A DNA stretch of 64,000 bases from Thiocapsa imhoffii (lineage in GTDB: Bacteria; Pseudomonadota; Gammaproteobacteria; Chromatiales; Chromatiaceae), in assembly GCF_016583985.1 (NCBI RefSeq), contig NZ_NRSD01000008.1:62001-126000 (forward strand). The letters run 5' to 3'. The notes under the pieces are model-generated. The model searched no databases. It saw only the letters and a program-made list of their open reading frames with translations, and was not told the origin of the DNA. Position numbers and translations under genes: made by a program. Shown one piece after another: positions 17,726-27,138 of this stretch (position 1 is the first letter of the stretch; every line of letters starts with the position of its first letter).

Positions 17726-18438
17726 GGTTTTCGAATCACGCAAATCATGGATTGACCGAAGACAGGCCGGGCGATGACGTCCACCGCGCGTGCAATGGGA
17801 ACGACGAAACGATCAAAGAAGCGGATCTGACCATTTACCGAAGCCGCATCCAGGCTGGTATGACGCATCGCTTTGTTGACCCACCACCCCAGGCCGCCAA
17901 GGGCATTGAAATAGCGCCGCTCGATCAGGTCACCGCCGCGCGCGGTCAGCCGCGCGATATCGGCGAAGCGGTAACGGCGCACATGGCCGGCCATGCGATC
18001 GAGATCGGAATAGAGCGCTGAAAAGGCCGGTACCAAGATCAGTAAGTGACCGCCCGGCACCAGGGTCGCCAGTAACGCGGCGACGGCCTCCTCGTCCTGC
18101 TCGATGTGCTCGAGCACATTGATACAGAGGACGGTATCGATCCGTCGCGGTGCAATGCGTTCGGCCAATGCGGGGTCCGTGACATCCGCCACCAGATAGT
18201 CCTCACTCGCGTGGCGCGCGCGGGCTTGCGCGACACACTCGGGATCGATGTCGACGCCCAGATAGTCGATCCCGGCGGGGAGGAAGCGGCGATATCCGCC
18301 GTGGCCGAGGCCGACCTCCAGCAGGCTGTGGCCCATGAACGGGGTGAATCCAGACAGGATCCAGCGTGTGTAGTTCTCGGCATCCTCGATCGCGGAGGAG
18401 TAGGTCTGAGCGCCAGTCTTCAAGGATGATCCAGCCAT
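17722..18438 (-). CDS. Class I SAM-dependent methyltransferase
   Basis: The protein, 238 aa from the ATG at 18438, has motif I LLEVGLGHGGYRRFL, the acidic ribose-binding residue in GVDIDPE, and CINVLEHIEQDEEAV. A late GHLLILVPAFSALYSDLDR segment is typical of glycan-locus methyltransferases of the UbiE/COQ5-like class. The frame is open to 18537, but the start at 18438 matches family N-termini (GAQTYSSAIEDAENYTRW). It overlaps the end of the amidotransferase gene by 19 bp, and its own stop overlaps the GT2 start. The tight overlaps show that it belongs to the reverse glycan operon. The target is unknown. Confidence 0.88.
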   Translation of the reverse strand: MAGSSLKTGAQTYSSAIEDAENYTRWILSGFTPFMGHSLLEVGLGHGGYRRFLPAGIDYLGVDIDPECVAQARARHASEDYLVADVTDPALAERIAPRRIDTVLCINVLEHIEQDEEAVAALLATLVPGGHLLILVPAFSALYSDLDRMAGHVRRYRFADIARLTARGGDLIERRYFNALGGLGWWVNKAMRHTSLDAASVNGQIRFFDRFVVPIARAVDVIARPVFGQSMICVIRKP

Positions 18439-20312
18439 AGTGCGAGACACAGGAGTCCGTAGAGTTTCAGACCATGATCGCGGCGTTGCGCGGCATGGTC
18501 CCGATAGAGGGCGTCGATGGCTTGCGGCCTCACCCATTCATGCAAACGGGGCGAGGCGAGCGTGTCGCGCGCGAAGTCGCGCAGTGCGCCATTGAGCCAT
18601 TGCGAAATGGGTGCGTTGAACCCGCGTTTGCTGCCGTCGAGGACCCCGCCCGGCAGTCGGCCGCGGAGGCTCTCGCGCAACAGATATTTCTTGCGCCATC
18701 CCTTGAGCTTCCAGTGCACCGGTAGGGCGGCTGCAAACTCCACCAACCGATGATCGAGCAGCGGGGCACGTGCCTCGAGCGAGTGAGCCATGGTCGAGCG
18801 GTCGACCTTAACCAGGATGTCGTCGGCCAACCAGGTTTTGATGTCCACATAGCCGGCTTGATCGACCGGATGACAGGTCTTCACCGCGGCGACGTGCGGG
18901 GCGAAGGCCGAGAAGGGATCGGCGGTGGACTCATCGAACAGGTCGCGCCAAGCCGGCTGCATCATCTCGCGCCGTTCGTCGCGCGACAAGATGTCACGCC
19001 AGGAGGCATGGGCACGCGCGCCATCGAGGTGCAGACCCGCGAGGAAGTGTCTGAGCTTATAATCCCAACTGACTTTCGAGAAGCTGACCGGGAGCAGGGC
19101 GTCCGCGACCCGATAGCCGGCGCGTGCCATGCCTGCGGGAATCCAGGATAGGGCCCGATGCAAGCGATCGGCCGCATAGGTCTCGTAGCCCGCGAAGCAT
19201 TCGTCGGCACCATCGCCCGAGAGCGCGACCGTGACAGATTGGCGGGCGAAGGCGGCGAGCAGATAGGTCGGGATGGTCGAGCTGTCGGCAAGCGGTTCGC
19301 GAGCGGCCCAGCGAATGGCCGCGATGGTCTGCGCGGTCTCGGCCGTGGCGACCTGATCCTGGTGATCGAGGCCCAGGGCACCGGCGACCGCGCGGGCCTG
19401 CTCGACCTCGTCGAAGCTGGCGATCCCGAACCCCATGCTGAACGTGTGAACCTGCTCGTGCGGGAGCACCCGTGCCATGGACGCGGCCACGGCCGAGGAG
19501 TCGACTCCACCGCTGAGGAAGGCCCCGAGAGGGACGTCACTGACCAGCCGCAGCCGGACGGCGTCATCGATCAAGGCGAGGAGTTCGTCCGCGGCGGCAG
19601 CCTCGGAGGCGAAAGACCGTTTCGCTCGATAGATCGACGCGAGATCCCAATAGGCCTCGGGGCGCGGCACGCGGCCCTGCTCACAGCACATGAAGTGTCC
19701 GGGAGGGAGGCGTTCAATGCCCTGTTGGAGACTGTGCGCGCCGAGGCTGTAATTGAGCATCAAATAGTGCGCGAGTCCGATCGGGTCGACCGCGGTCGGG
19801 CAAGCAGGATGCGCGCGCAGGGCGTGCGGTTCGGAGGCGAACAGCAATCCACCATCGGGGAGATGAACAAAGAACAGGGGTTTCTCACCCAGGCGGTCGC
19901 GCGCGAGGAGCAGTCGACGGCGTGGTGCGTCCCACAGCGCAAAGGCGAACATCCCGTTGAAGCGATCGAGGCAGCCGGTTCCCCAAGCCTTGTAGGCCTC
20001 GAGAATGACCTCGGTATCGCCGTGCGTGCGAAATTGGCCGCCGCGGGCGATCAACTCACGACGCAACTCCCGATAGTTGTAGATCTCGCCGTTGAAGGCG
20101 ATCGTGAGCACGCCCGCATGATCCTGCAGCGGTTGGTTGTTCGCCGCGGAGACGTCGATGACCGAGAGCCGGCGATGGCCGAGTGCGATCGCATCGCGCT
20201 GGATGAACCCATCCGCGTCGGGGCCGCGGTGGGTCAAGCGTGCCGTCATGGCGTGCACGGCGTCCGGTTCGATGGGCCGCTCCCAGCTCAATATCCCCGC
20301 TAATCCGCACAT
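18420..20312 (-). CDS. asnB: Asparagine synthetase-type amidotransferase, copy 2
   Basis: The 630-aa protein starts MCGLAG with Cys2 as glutaminase nucleophile, then THRGPDADG and AFNGEIYNYREL. The ATP pyrophosphatase loop SGGVDS is at residues 267-272 and GDGADECFAGYETY follows. It is the second of three such proteins in the window. Compared with copy 1 the sequence is clearly diverged rather than a recent duplicate, so they may act on different substrates. It is followed at once by an overlapping methyltransferase gene. A role in amidating uronic acids in the glycan is inferred from location. Confidence 0.93.
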   Translation of the reverse strand: MCGLAGILSWERPIEPDAVHAMTARLTHRGPDADGFIQRDAIALGHRRLSVIDVSAANNQPLQDHAGVLTIAFNGEIYNYRELRRELIARGGQFRTHGDTEVILEAYKAWGTGCLDRFNGMFAFALWDAPRRRLLLARDRLGEKPLFFVHLPDGGLLFASEPHALRAHPACPTAVDPIGLAHYLMLNYSLGAHSLQQGIERLPPGHFMCCEQGRVPRPEAYWDLASIYRAKRSFASEAAAADELLALIDDAVRLRLVSDVPLGAFLSGGVDSSAVAASMARVLPHEQVHTFSMGFGIASFDEVEQARAVAGALGLDHQDQVATAETAQTIAAIRWAAREPLADSSTIPTYLLAAFARQSVTVALSGDGADECFAGYETYAADRLHRALSWIPAGMARAGYRVADALLPVSFSKVSWDYKLRHFLAGLHLDGARAHASWRDILSRDERREMMQPAWRDLFDESTADPFSAFAPHVAAVKTCHPVDQAGYVDIKTWLADDILVKVDRSTMAHSLEARAPLLDHRLVEFAAALPVHWKLKGWRKKYLLRESLRGRLPGGVLDGSKRGFNAPISQWLNGALRDFARDTLASPRLHEWVRPQAIDALYRDHAAQRRDHGLKLYGLLCLALWLDHP

Positions 20313-20430
20313 GGGGTTGCTCCAGTTGAGGGCGCCGCGGGCCAGGCGGGCGCGCGGCCAGCATCCAAGTCGCCGCGCGCAAGCCCTGCTGCGCTCGGCG
20401 TCCGCGTGGCAAGGATGGTGCTCAGTCGCT

Positions 20431-22488
20431 TCACGTGGGCACAGACGGTGCGCGCGGGCCGTCGATCAGCGAGGGTCGAGCGGTTGCATCACCGCGCGCC
20501 AGGATGGCGACGAGTGACAGCCCATTGCCGAGCCACAAGAGGATGTCGATCGGTGAGAGATAGCGTGGGAGTACGACAGTGATGAAGGTCAGGGCCAAGG
20601 CGTAGAGCAGTGCGCCGAACCACAGGGTCAGGATCATTGCAGCTAGTGCCCCGTCACGAGACAGGGCGATCGCCAGCAGGCCCAGGATCAAGGAGGTCAC
20701 GAGCAGGAACAACCGTTGTGGTGGTGCGAGCGGGAGGAAGTCATCCAGGACCCGTACCCAGAGGGTGTCGGCCAAGGCGCGATAGAGTTCGGCGGCTTGG
20801 CTGAACTCCGCGCCAGTGCCGAGCAGAACGCTATGATTGCGCGGGTCGAGTGGAAAGACCTGGTCGATGGAGTTGGCGGTCGCGGTGAGCAGACAGTTGA
20901 TTTGGCCAGGACAATAGGTCGGGGAGCCTACGCCGAGCAACGCCCGCTGCAGTTCTCGGCCCCATTGCGCGGCGGTTTGTGGGTCGGGCGCGAAGGCGAA
21001 GGTTTTAAAGGCCGCATTCATGAGGGCATCGGGATGATGACCGTAGAGCTCGGGGGTCGCGCGAATGGCCTCATGCGGACCGGTCCAGGGATTCTCGGTG
21101 ATCGCCATCACCGGCAAGGCGTGGCGAACCGCCGGGTCCGTGGTCCGCGCGGCGATGGTGGCGAGCCAAGCGTCACGCTCCCCCGGCGGGAGCTGCTGGT
21201 AGGCCTCCTGGAGACGATATACACCCGCGCGGCCCAGGATCGAGGTCTGTTGCGCATCGAGTTGGAGGACGACATAGCGTGTGATGAGGCCGTTTGCGGC
21301 CACCACCGAGACCACCAAGGCACCCGCTTGGAGGATGGTGAAGAGCCGGGGGCGTTGGTTGCTCGAGAACAGGGCGAGCAGGATCAGATAGGCCACTGGC
21401 AAGGCCCCGAGGACGAGTAGGGCATGGCGCGAGAGGCTCGCGGCCAGGAGTGTCAGTCCAAGCGCGGTGGCGACCCCCAAGGTCAGGCCATCGCGGCGCA
21501 GTCGCAGCAGTGCACCCAGGAAGAAGAGGGTGAGTGGATTGGCCAATCCTTCGGTGAAAAAGCCGTGCGCGAAGAGATTGAAGCTGGTCCCCAGAGCGGC
21601 GAGTGCGGCCACCAGCAGGATCTGCCAGCGGACCCGGTAGGCCGATGCCAGATAGGTGATGGCCAGGATCGAGAGCAGATGCTGCACCCACTGAGTGGTT
21701 CGCAGGATCTGCGGTGCCTGGTCGAATACCGATTGGACCAGGGCCATGAAGAACGGGTAGAGGGGCGGATGATGGGGGATCCACTCCAACTGCCAGAGGA
21801 GCCAGATGGTGCTGTCCGAGCCGTTCCAGAGCGGTGGGGCCAGCAGCAGCGCTAGGCCGGACAGCAGGCTGGGAATGAGGGCGGCGACACCATAGTCGGG
21901 TAGGCGCCGCCAGAGCCGACGTCCGCCGCTCCATCCGGCATGTGCCAGTTTGGCCCGTGCGCTCCAGAGCCATCCGGCGAGTCCGATGACGGCCAGAACC
22001 GTGCCGCCATTGGCCAGACGCAGCAAGAGCGCATGCGCGACCCCCGCGCTCAAGCGTGCGTGGTAGCTGCGCCCATTGGCGCGGGGGTCACTCCCATCGC
22101 TGGAGGCGAAGATCAAGAGCCGTCCCCAATGGAGATAGCCGTGGCCGATTTGTTGCACGGCATCGAACTCGGCATGGGGGGGGCCGAGCTGAACGCCATC
22201 CTCGAATAGCAGGAGGGCTGAGCGGTAGGGGTTGCCAAGATGATCACTGAGGGGTTGCCATGGCCACGGCAAGGTCCGTTTGAGATCGATCTGAAAGGCG
22301 TGGCCGGCGACGGGGACGATCGCATCGGGGGCGAGTGTGAGCTCGACGGGGCGCTCGAGTGTGCGCAGGGTGAGGGCGAGGAGGACGAGCAGCAGCCCGG
22401 TTGCGAGCAAGGCCAAGGACCATCGCCGCGCGCGGGCGGGACCGCGCACGCTCAGGCTGGCTGGTGTCAGGGACGTTGATCGCTCCAT
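20431..22488 (-). CDS. GT-C type membrane glycosyltransferase-like protein
   Basis: The 685-aa protein begins with a signal-anchor-like helix (about residues 18-36) and has a soluble loop of about 110 residues before a series of ten or more hydrophobic helices. The motif WQLEWIPHHPPLYPFFMAL matches the conserved loop of dolichyl/polyprenyl-phosphate-sugar GT-C enzymes (GT39/ArnT-like), in which acidic and His-Pro residues bind the lipid donor. I chose the ATG at 22488 because the frame further up has low-complexity non-coding character. It may add sugars from lipid donors at the periplasmic side, partnering the GT2 gene downstream. The family assignment is moderate, as no exact motif set is visible. 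Confidence 0.8.
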   Translation of the reverse strand: MERSTSLTPASLSVRGPARARRWSLALLATGLLLVLLALTLRTLERPVELTLAPDAIVPVAGHAFQIDLKRTLPWPWQPLSDHLGNPYRSALLLFEDGVQLGPPHAEFDAVQQIGHGYLHWGRLLIFASSDGSDPRANGRSYHARLSAGVAHALLLRLANGGTVLAVIGLAGWLWSARAKLAHAGWSGGRRLWRRLPDYGVAALIPSLLSGLALLLAPPLWNGSDSTIWLLWQLEWIPHHPPLYPFFMALVQSVFDQAPQILRTTQWVQHLLSILAITYLASAYRVRWQILLVAALAALGTSFNLFAHGFFTEGLANPLTLFFLGALLRLRRDGLTLGVATALGLTLLAASLSRHALLVLGALPVAYLILLALFSSNQRPRLFTILQAGALVVSVVAANGLITRYVVLQLDAQQTSILGRAGVYRLQEAYQQLPPGERDAWLATIAARTTDPAVRHALPVMAITENPWTGPHEAIRATPELYGHHPDALMNAAFKTFAFAPDPQTAAQWGRELQRALLGVGSPTYCPGQINCLLTATANSIDQVFPLDPRNHSVLLGTGAEFSQAAELYRALADTLWVRVLDDFLPLAPPQRLFLLVTSLILGLLAIALSRDGALAAMILTLWFGALLYALALTFITVVLPRYLSPIDILLWLGNGLSLVAILARGDATARPSLIDGPRAPSVPT

Positions 22489-22846
22489 GGTCTCGATACA
22501 GTGTTGGACGCACCGTGCCGCACGGGCAGGGTCACTCGCCGGGCTATGATGTTCGGTTCGGTGGCCGGGGGCTCGGGCCCGGAGCACGGGGCCATCAGCC
22601 CCAATGCTGCGCGAAAGTCTACAGGAATCCACCGGCCGGTGAACCTCCGCGCGGACACATCCGTTTGCGCTGAACCGGGCGAGCCAGACCGGCGGGTTGC
22701 GCGCGAGGTCCGGCGGGGCCTCGGCGGTGATACACTCACGGCCTTCCGCGGTTGGGCGGGCCGGACTCGGGTGGGTGAGCGAACCGAGTCCGACCCGCCC
22801 GGCACATTGCCCCGTCACGTCCGGATCCGGCCTCACAGACCCATCG
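22489..22846. promoter_or_regulatory. Divergent intergenic region between the two glycan blocks
   Basis: This 358-bp stretch separates the reverse GT-C gene from the forward GT4 gene and must hold promoters for both operons. No consensus -35/-10 pair is convincing. The outstanding feature is the long hairpin at 22754-22800, annotated separately. I found no JUMPstart/ops element of the RfaH type. In-frame extensions of both flanking genes into this region look non-coding. Confidence 0.5.
22754..22800. promoter_or_regulatory. Long inverted repeat upstream of forward glycan block
   Basis: A 17-base arm (22754-22770) pairs with 22784-22800 with a single mismatch, leaving a 13-base loop. The stem is very GC-rich (GGGCGGG against CCCGCCC at the base). 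It ends 46 bases before the ATG at 22847, so it would lie in the 5' leader of the forward transcript. It has no U-tract. It could be a terminator-like attenuator, a protein-binding palindrome or a transcript stabiliser. Confidence 0.6.
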
Positions 22847-23974
22847 ATGAAGCGTCCCGAGCTTGCGATCTTCCTGCCCTCCCTGGTCGGCGGTGGTGCC
22901 GAGCGTATGATGCTCAATCTTGCCAGCGGGATGGTCGACCGCGGAGTCGTTCCCGATCTCGTCGTGGCGAGCGAGGAGGGACCCTACCGGGCGCTGGTGC
23001 CCGCGCCGTGCCGGCTGGTGAATCTGCGGGCGCGGCGCGTGCTCGCGGCCTTGCCGGGATTGGTGCGGTATCTCAGAAACCGGCGGCCTCATGCCTTATT
23101 GGCCGCGATGGATCATGCGAACCTGGTGGCCTTGGCCGCGGGTGCCTGGGCGCGAGTCCCGACCCGGGTGTACGTCAGCGTTCGCAGCAATCTGACTCAA
23201 GAGGCGCTGCACTCGCCATTCCTGCGCGGTCGCGCACTGCCCCTGCTCGCTCGTCATGGCTATCCTCGGGCCGCGGCCGTGATCGCGGTCTCCCAGGGTG
23301 TCGCGGACGATCTCCAGAGCTTACTGGGGGTGCGGCGGGCACGGATTCAGGTGATCCCGAACCCGGTGGTGACCCCTGAACTCACGCGGTTGGCACGCGA
23401 ACGCCCGACGCATCCATGGTTCCGGCCGGGCGGGCCGCAGGTCATCCTGGCCGCGGGTCGGCTGGTTCCGCAGAAGGACTATCCGACGCTCTTAGAGGCC
23501 TTCGCGACGCTCGACCCTGGCGTGGAGCGGCGCCTGCTGATCCTGGGCGAAGGGCCTGAGCGTCAAATGCTCGAGGGCCTGATCGCACGCTTGGGACTGG
23601 TGGGGCGTGTCGCGTTGCCGGGTTTCACCGCGAATCCCTTTGCCTTCATGGCCCATTGCGATCTCTTCGTGCTCTCCTCGGCCTGGGAGGGGTTGCCCGG
23701 CGTCTTGATCCAAGCCATGGCCTGTGGGACGCCGGTCGTGAGTACCGACTGCCCGAGTGGTCCGCGTGAGATTCTGGCGGATGGCCGATTGGGTCGACTG
23801 GTGCCGGTTGGCGATGTCGGGGCGCTGGGCGCGGCGATCGCGCGGACACTGGAAGAACCGCGTGAGGGGGCGCGCTTGCAGCGCCGCGCGGCCGATTTTG
23901 CGGTGGAGTCGGTGACGCGACAGTATCTGGAGGTCTTGGGTCTGAGGTGTCCGTGCACGGTGAGTCCCGGGTGA
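22847..23974 (+). CDS. GT4 family glycosyltransferase
   Basis: The 375-aa enzyme has the N-terminal acceptor motif FLPSLVGGGAERMMLNLA, the linker AAGRLVPQKDYPTLLEAF and the donor-side SSAWEGLPGVLIQAMACGTP with an ExxxxxxE-like helix. It is typical of transferases for N-acetylgalactosamine or related sugars in O-antigen and capsule loci (PglJ/WbnH-like), but the sugar is not certain. I chose the ATG at 22847; the frame upstream crosses the hairpin and looks non-coding. It is the first gene of the second forward block and its stop overlaps the next start codon. Confidence 0.92.
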   Translation: MKRPELAIFLPSLVGGGAERMMLNLASGMVDRGVVPDLVVASEEGPYRALVPAPCRLVNLRARRVLAALPGLVRYLRNRRPHALLAAMDHANLVALAAGAWARVPTRVYVSVRSNLTQEALHSPFLRGRALPLLARHGYPRAAAVIAVSQGVADDLQSLLGVRRARIQVIPNPVVTPELTRLARERPTHPWFRPGGPQVILAAGRLVPQKDYPTLLEAFATLDPGVERRLLILGEGPERQMLEGLIARLGLVGRVALPGFTANPFAFMAHCDLFVLSSAWEGLPGVLIQAMACGTPVVSTDCPSGPREILADGRLGRLVPVGDVGALGAAIARTLEEPREGARLQRRAADFAVESVTRQYLEVLGLRCPCTVSPG

Positions 23975-25143
23975 TGAGAATCCTGCATCTCATCACCGGA
24001 TTGGAACTGGGCGGCGCCGAGATGATGCTCTACAAGCTCCTCGCCACCTTGGATCGAACAGACTTCGACCCGCTGGTCGTCACCTTGATCGAACCAGGTC
24101 CGATGCGCGAACCGATTCAGGCGCTGGGCGTGCCGGTGGTGACACTGGGGATGCGCCGGGGTCTGCCCGCGCCCCGGGCGATGGGACGGTTGGTGGCCGT
24201 GGCGCGGGATTTTCGTCCCGACTTGATCCAGTCGTGGATGTATCATGCCGACCTGGTCGCGGTGCTGACCCGTCCCCTGATGTGGCCGCGCGCGGGCCGG
24301 CTGCCCCGGTTGGTCTGGAACATTCGCCAGAGTAATCTGGATCCGCGCTCGACCCAGCGGACAACCCGCTTGGTGGCGCGATTGAACGCCTTGCTCTCGC
24401 ATCTTGGCCCGGATCACATTCTCTGTTGCTCCGAGCAGGCCTTGAGGCTGCATCAGCGTCTGGGGTATCGGCGGCGGCGGACGAGCGTGATCCCGAATGG
24501 CTTCGATCTGGAACGCTTTCGTCCGGACCCGGCGGCGGGGCTTGCCCTGCGCGATTCCGTGATGGTGGCGCCGGACCGTGCGCTCATTGGAATGGTGGCG
24601 CGTTTCGATCCGCAGAAGGATCCGCGAACCTTCCTGCAAGCCGCGGCCCGGGTGCGCGCGGCGCGCCCGGATTGCCGTTTTCTGCTCTGTGGTCCCGGCA
24701 TGGACAGCGACAATGCGCCCTTGGTCCGTTGGATCGACCAGTATGGACTCGGTGACGCGCTCATCCTGCTGGGTGCGCGCCAGGATACGCCGCGCATCTA
24801 CGCGGCGCTGGATCTCCTGGTCTCGTCGTCCGCCTACGGCGAGGGCTTTCCGAATGTGATCGGCGAAGCAATGGCCTGCGCCGTGCCTTGCGTGGTGACG
24901 GATGTGGGGGACTCGGCCCGGATCGTGGCCGACACGGGGATCACGGTGCCGCCTCGTCAACCCGAGGACCTGGCCGCCGCGCAAATCCGGCTGCTGGATG
25001 CCGGAGGGGCCGAGCGGGTCCGGCGGGGCCAGGCCGCGCGCGCTCGGATTGCCGCCTGCTATGACCTGGACGGGATCGCGCGGCGCTATGCGGATCTCTA
25101 TCTCTCATTGACGTCGGGCCCGCCGCGACCGCGGGCTCATTGA
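23974..25143 (+). CDS. GT4 family glycosyltransferase
   Basis: A 389-aa GT-B enzyme starting MRILHLITGLELGGAEMMLY. It contains NGFDLERFRPD, MVARFDPQKDPRTFLQAAA, and the donor-binding SSAYGEGFPNVIGEAMAC followed by VPCVVTDVGDSA. These motifs are those of the WfeD/PglJ-type GT4 group. The ATG at 23974 shares one base with the stop of the preceding gene (TGATG). An upstream ATG at 23947 in the same frame would overlap by 28 bp and is less likely. It works in the same glycan assembly line as its neighbours. Confidence 0.92.
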   Translation: MRILHLITGLELGGAEMMLYKLLATLDRTDFDPLVVTLIEPGPMREPIQALGVPVVTLGMRRGLPAPRAMGRLVAVARDFRPDLIQSWMYHADLVAVLTRPLMWPRAGRLPRLVWNIRQSNLDPRSTQRTTRLVARLNALLSHLGPDHILCCSEQALRLHQRLGYRRRRTSVIPNGFDLERFRPDPAAGLALRDSVMVAPDRALIGMVARFDPQKDPRTFLQAAARVRAARPDCRFLLCGPGMDSDNAPLVRWIDQYGLGDALILLGARQDTPRIYAALDLLVSSSAYGEGFPNVIGEAMACAVPCVVTDVGDSARIVADTGITVPPRQPEDLAAAQIRLLDAGGAERVRRGQAARARIAACYDLDGIARRYADLYLSLTSGPPRPRAH

Positions 25144-25159
25144 CTTCGGGAAGCGTCTG

Positions 25160-27130
25160 ATGTGCGGACTCTGTGGTGTACTCGAGACCAGCGCGGAACG
25201 GGCCGCGGTGCTGCGGGAGGCCATCACCCGCATGACGGACACCCTGGTGCATCGCGGCCCGGATGATCAAGGATCCTGGGTCGACGCCGAGGCGGGCTTG
25301 GCGCTGGGACATCGCCGTTTATCGATCCTGGATCTCTCGCCCCAGGGACATCAGCCGATGGTGTCGGCATGCGGTCGATTTGTCCTGGTCTTCAATGGCG
25401 AGATCTATAACCACGCGGCACTGCGCCGCGACTTGGGCGCGGACCAGGTTTGGCGAGGTCACTCGGATACGGAGGTCTTGCTGGCCTGGATCGCTCGGCA
25501 TGGCGTGGCGCGGACCCTCCCGCGCCTGAATGGTATGTTCGCGTTCGCCTTGTGGGATCGGCAGCATCGCGCCTTGACGCTGGCACGCGATCGCCTGGGC
25601 GAGAAGCCACTCTATTACGGCTGGAACCGGGGACGCTTTCTCTTCGGCTCTGAACTCAAGGCACTCACCGCCCATCCCGAGTGGCATGGCGAACTCGACC
25701 GGGACGCGCTCGCGGCTTATCTCAGGTTGAGTTTCGTGCCGGCGCCGCACTCCATTTATCAGGGCATCCGGAAGCTACAACCCGGAACCTTCGCGCACCT
25801 GGAGTCGGGGCGAACCGAGCCGCGGATCACCGCTTACTGGAGCGCGCGCGAGGCCGCCGAACAGGGGTGCGCGCATCCCTTCGCAGGGACCGAGGCGCAG
25901 GCGCTCGATGCGCTCGAGTCACTGTTGCGCGATGCCATTGGACTGCGGATGCAGGCGGACGTCCCACTCGGCGCCTTCCTCTCGGGAGGTATCGATTCGA
26001 CCGCGATCGTGGCCTTGATGCAGTCGCAATCGTCCCGGCCGGTGCAGACCTTCTCGATCGGTTTCCATGAGGCGGGTTTCGACGAGGCCCCCTTCGCGCG
26101 GCGTCTCGCCGCGCACCTGGGCACGGATCATACCGAACTCTATGTCACCGCCCAGGACGGACTCGACACGGTCGCGCGGCTCCCGCGGCTCTGGGATGAG
26201 CCCTTTGCCGATCCGTCGCAGATTCCCACCTACCTGCTCAGCGCGATGGCCCGGCGCGGCGTGACCGTCTGTCTCTCGGGCGATGGGGGCGATGAACTCT
26301 TCGGTGGCTACTCACGGTATCTCTGGACGCGCGACACCTGGCGCGGTCTCGGCAAGGTCCCATTGGCCGTGCGCCGGGCCATGGCGCGGGCCGTTTTGCG
26401 GGTTGGCACCCCGACCTGGGACCGGTTGCTCAGACCGCTCGGCCGCTTCCTCCCCGGGCCGCTGGCGATCAACAATCCGGGGGATCGCCTGCATAAGGCC
26501 GTCGATGTGCTGACCGGCGAGTCGCCCGAGGCGCTCTATCTGCGCATGCTCTCGCATTGGAAGGACCCGGCTGCGATCGTCATCGGCGCGCGCGAACCCG
26601 TCACCGTCCTGACCGATCCGGCGTTGCGCGCCCACACCGGGTCGATCACCGAAAGCATGATGTTCATGGACAGTCTGCTCTATCTGCCCGATGACATCCT
26701 GGTCAAGGTCGATCGTGCCAGTATGGCGGTGAGTCTGGAGGCTCGCGTCCCCTTGCTCGACCATCGGGTCTTCGAATTCGCTTGGTCATTGCCCTTGCAC
26801 TGGAAGGTCCGCGGTCGGGTCGGCAAGCTGCCGCTGCGTCAGATCTGCGAACGCTATTGTCCGCCAGCACTCTTCGAGCGTCCCAAGATGGGCTTTGGCA
26901 TCCCGTTGGAACATTGGTTGCGAGGGCCCCTGCGAGACTGGGCCGAGGCGCTGTTGGCACCGGCCCGACTCCGGGCCGACGGGATCTTGCATCCCGAGCC
27001 GATTCGGCTGCTGTGGGAGGAGCATCTCGCCGGGCGTCGTAATTGGTCCTACTACCTCTGGGATGTGCTGATGTTTCAAGCCTGGCTCGATGCCACGCCC
27101 CGGTGGTCATCGGTTGGCGCCGGCGGGTGA
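25160..27130 (+). CDS. asnB: Asparagine synthetase-type amidotransferase, copy 3
   Basis: The 656-aa protein begins MCGLCGV with the Cys2 nucleophile. VHRGPDDQGSW, FNGEIYNHAAL, the PP-loop SGGIDS at residues 275-280 and GDGGDELFGGYSRYL are all present, so both the glutaminase and the synthetase active sites look intact. It lies 16 bp after a GT gene and 8 bp before another, hence in one operon with them. This pairing with PglA-like and GalNAc-type transferases is common in Proteobacteria O-antigen loci, where the enzyme is believed to make uronamides. Asparagine synthesis itself cannot be excluded. Confidence 0.93.
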   Translation: MCGLCGVLETSAERAAVLREAITRMTDTLVHRGPDDQGSWVDAEAGLALGHRRLSILDLSPQGHQPMVSACGRFVLVFNGEIYNHAALRRDLGADQVWRGHSDTEVLLAWIARHGVARTLPRLNGMFAFALWDRQHRALTLARDRLGEKPLYYGWNRGRFLFGSELKALTAHPEWHGELDRDALAAYLRLSFVPAPHSIYQGIRKLQPGTFAHLESGRTEPRITAYWSAREAAEQGCAHPFAGTEAQALDALESLLRDAIGLRMQADVPLGAFLSGGIDSTAIVALMQSQSSRPVQTFSIGFHEAGFDEAPFARRLAAHLGTDHTELYVTAQDGLDTVARLPRLWDEPFADPSQIPTYLLSAMARRGVTVCLSGDGGDELFGGYSRYLWTRDTWRGLGKVPLAVRRAMARAVLRVGTPTWDRLLRPLGRFLPGPLAINNPGDRLHKAVDVLTGESPEALYLRMLSHWKDPAAIVIGAREPVTVLTDPALRAHTGSITESMMFMDSLLYLPDDILVKVDRASMAVSLEARVPLLDHRVFEFAWSLPLHWKVRGRVGKLPLRQICERYCPPALFERPKMGFGIPLEHWLRGPLRDWAEALLAPARLRADGILHPEPIRLLWEEHLAGRRNWSYYLWDVLMFQAWLDATPRWSSVGAGG

Positions 27131-27138
27131 GGTGATCG

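Noticed and set aside
19158..20303. 381-aa forward ORF over the second amidotransferase
   Set aside because: It lies entirely within the antisense of a complete AsnB-type gene and has no matching motif.
22697..22846. Upstream extension of the GT4 gene at 22847
   Set aside because: The frame is open, but the peptide (GC-driven Gly/Ser/Pro-rich) lacks family similarity and crosses the hairpin; the ATG at 22847 gives the normal N-terminus.
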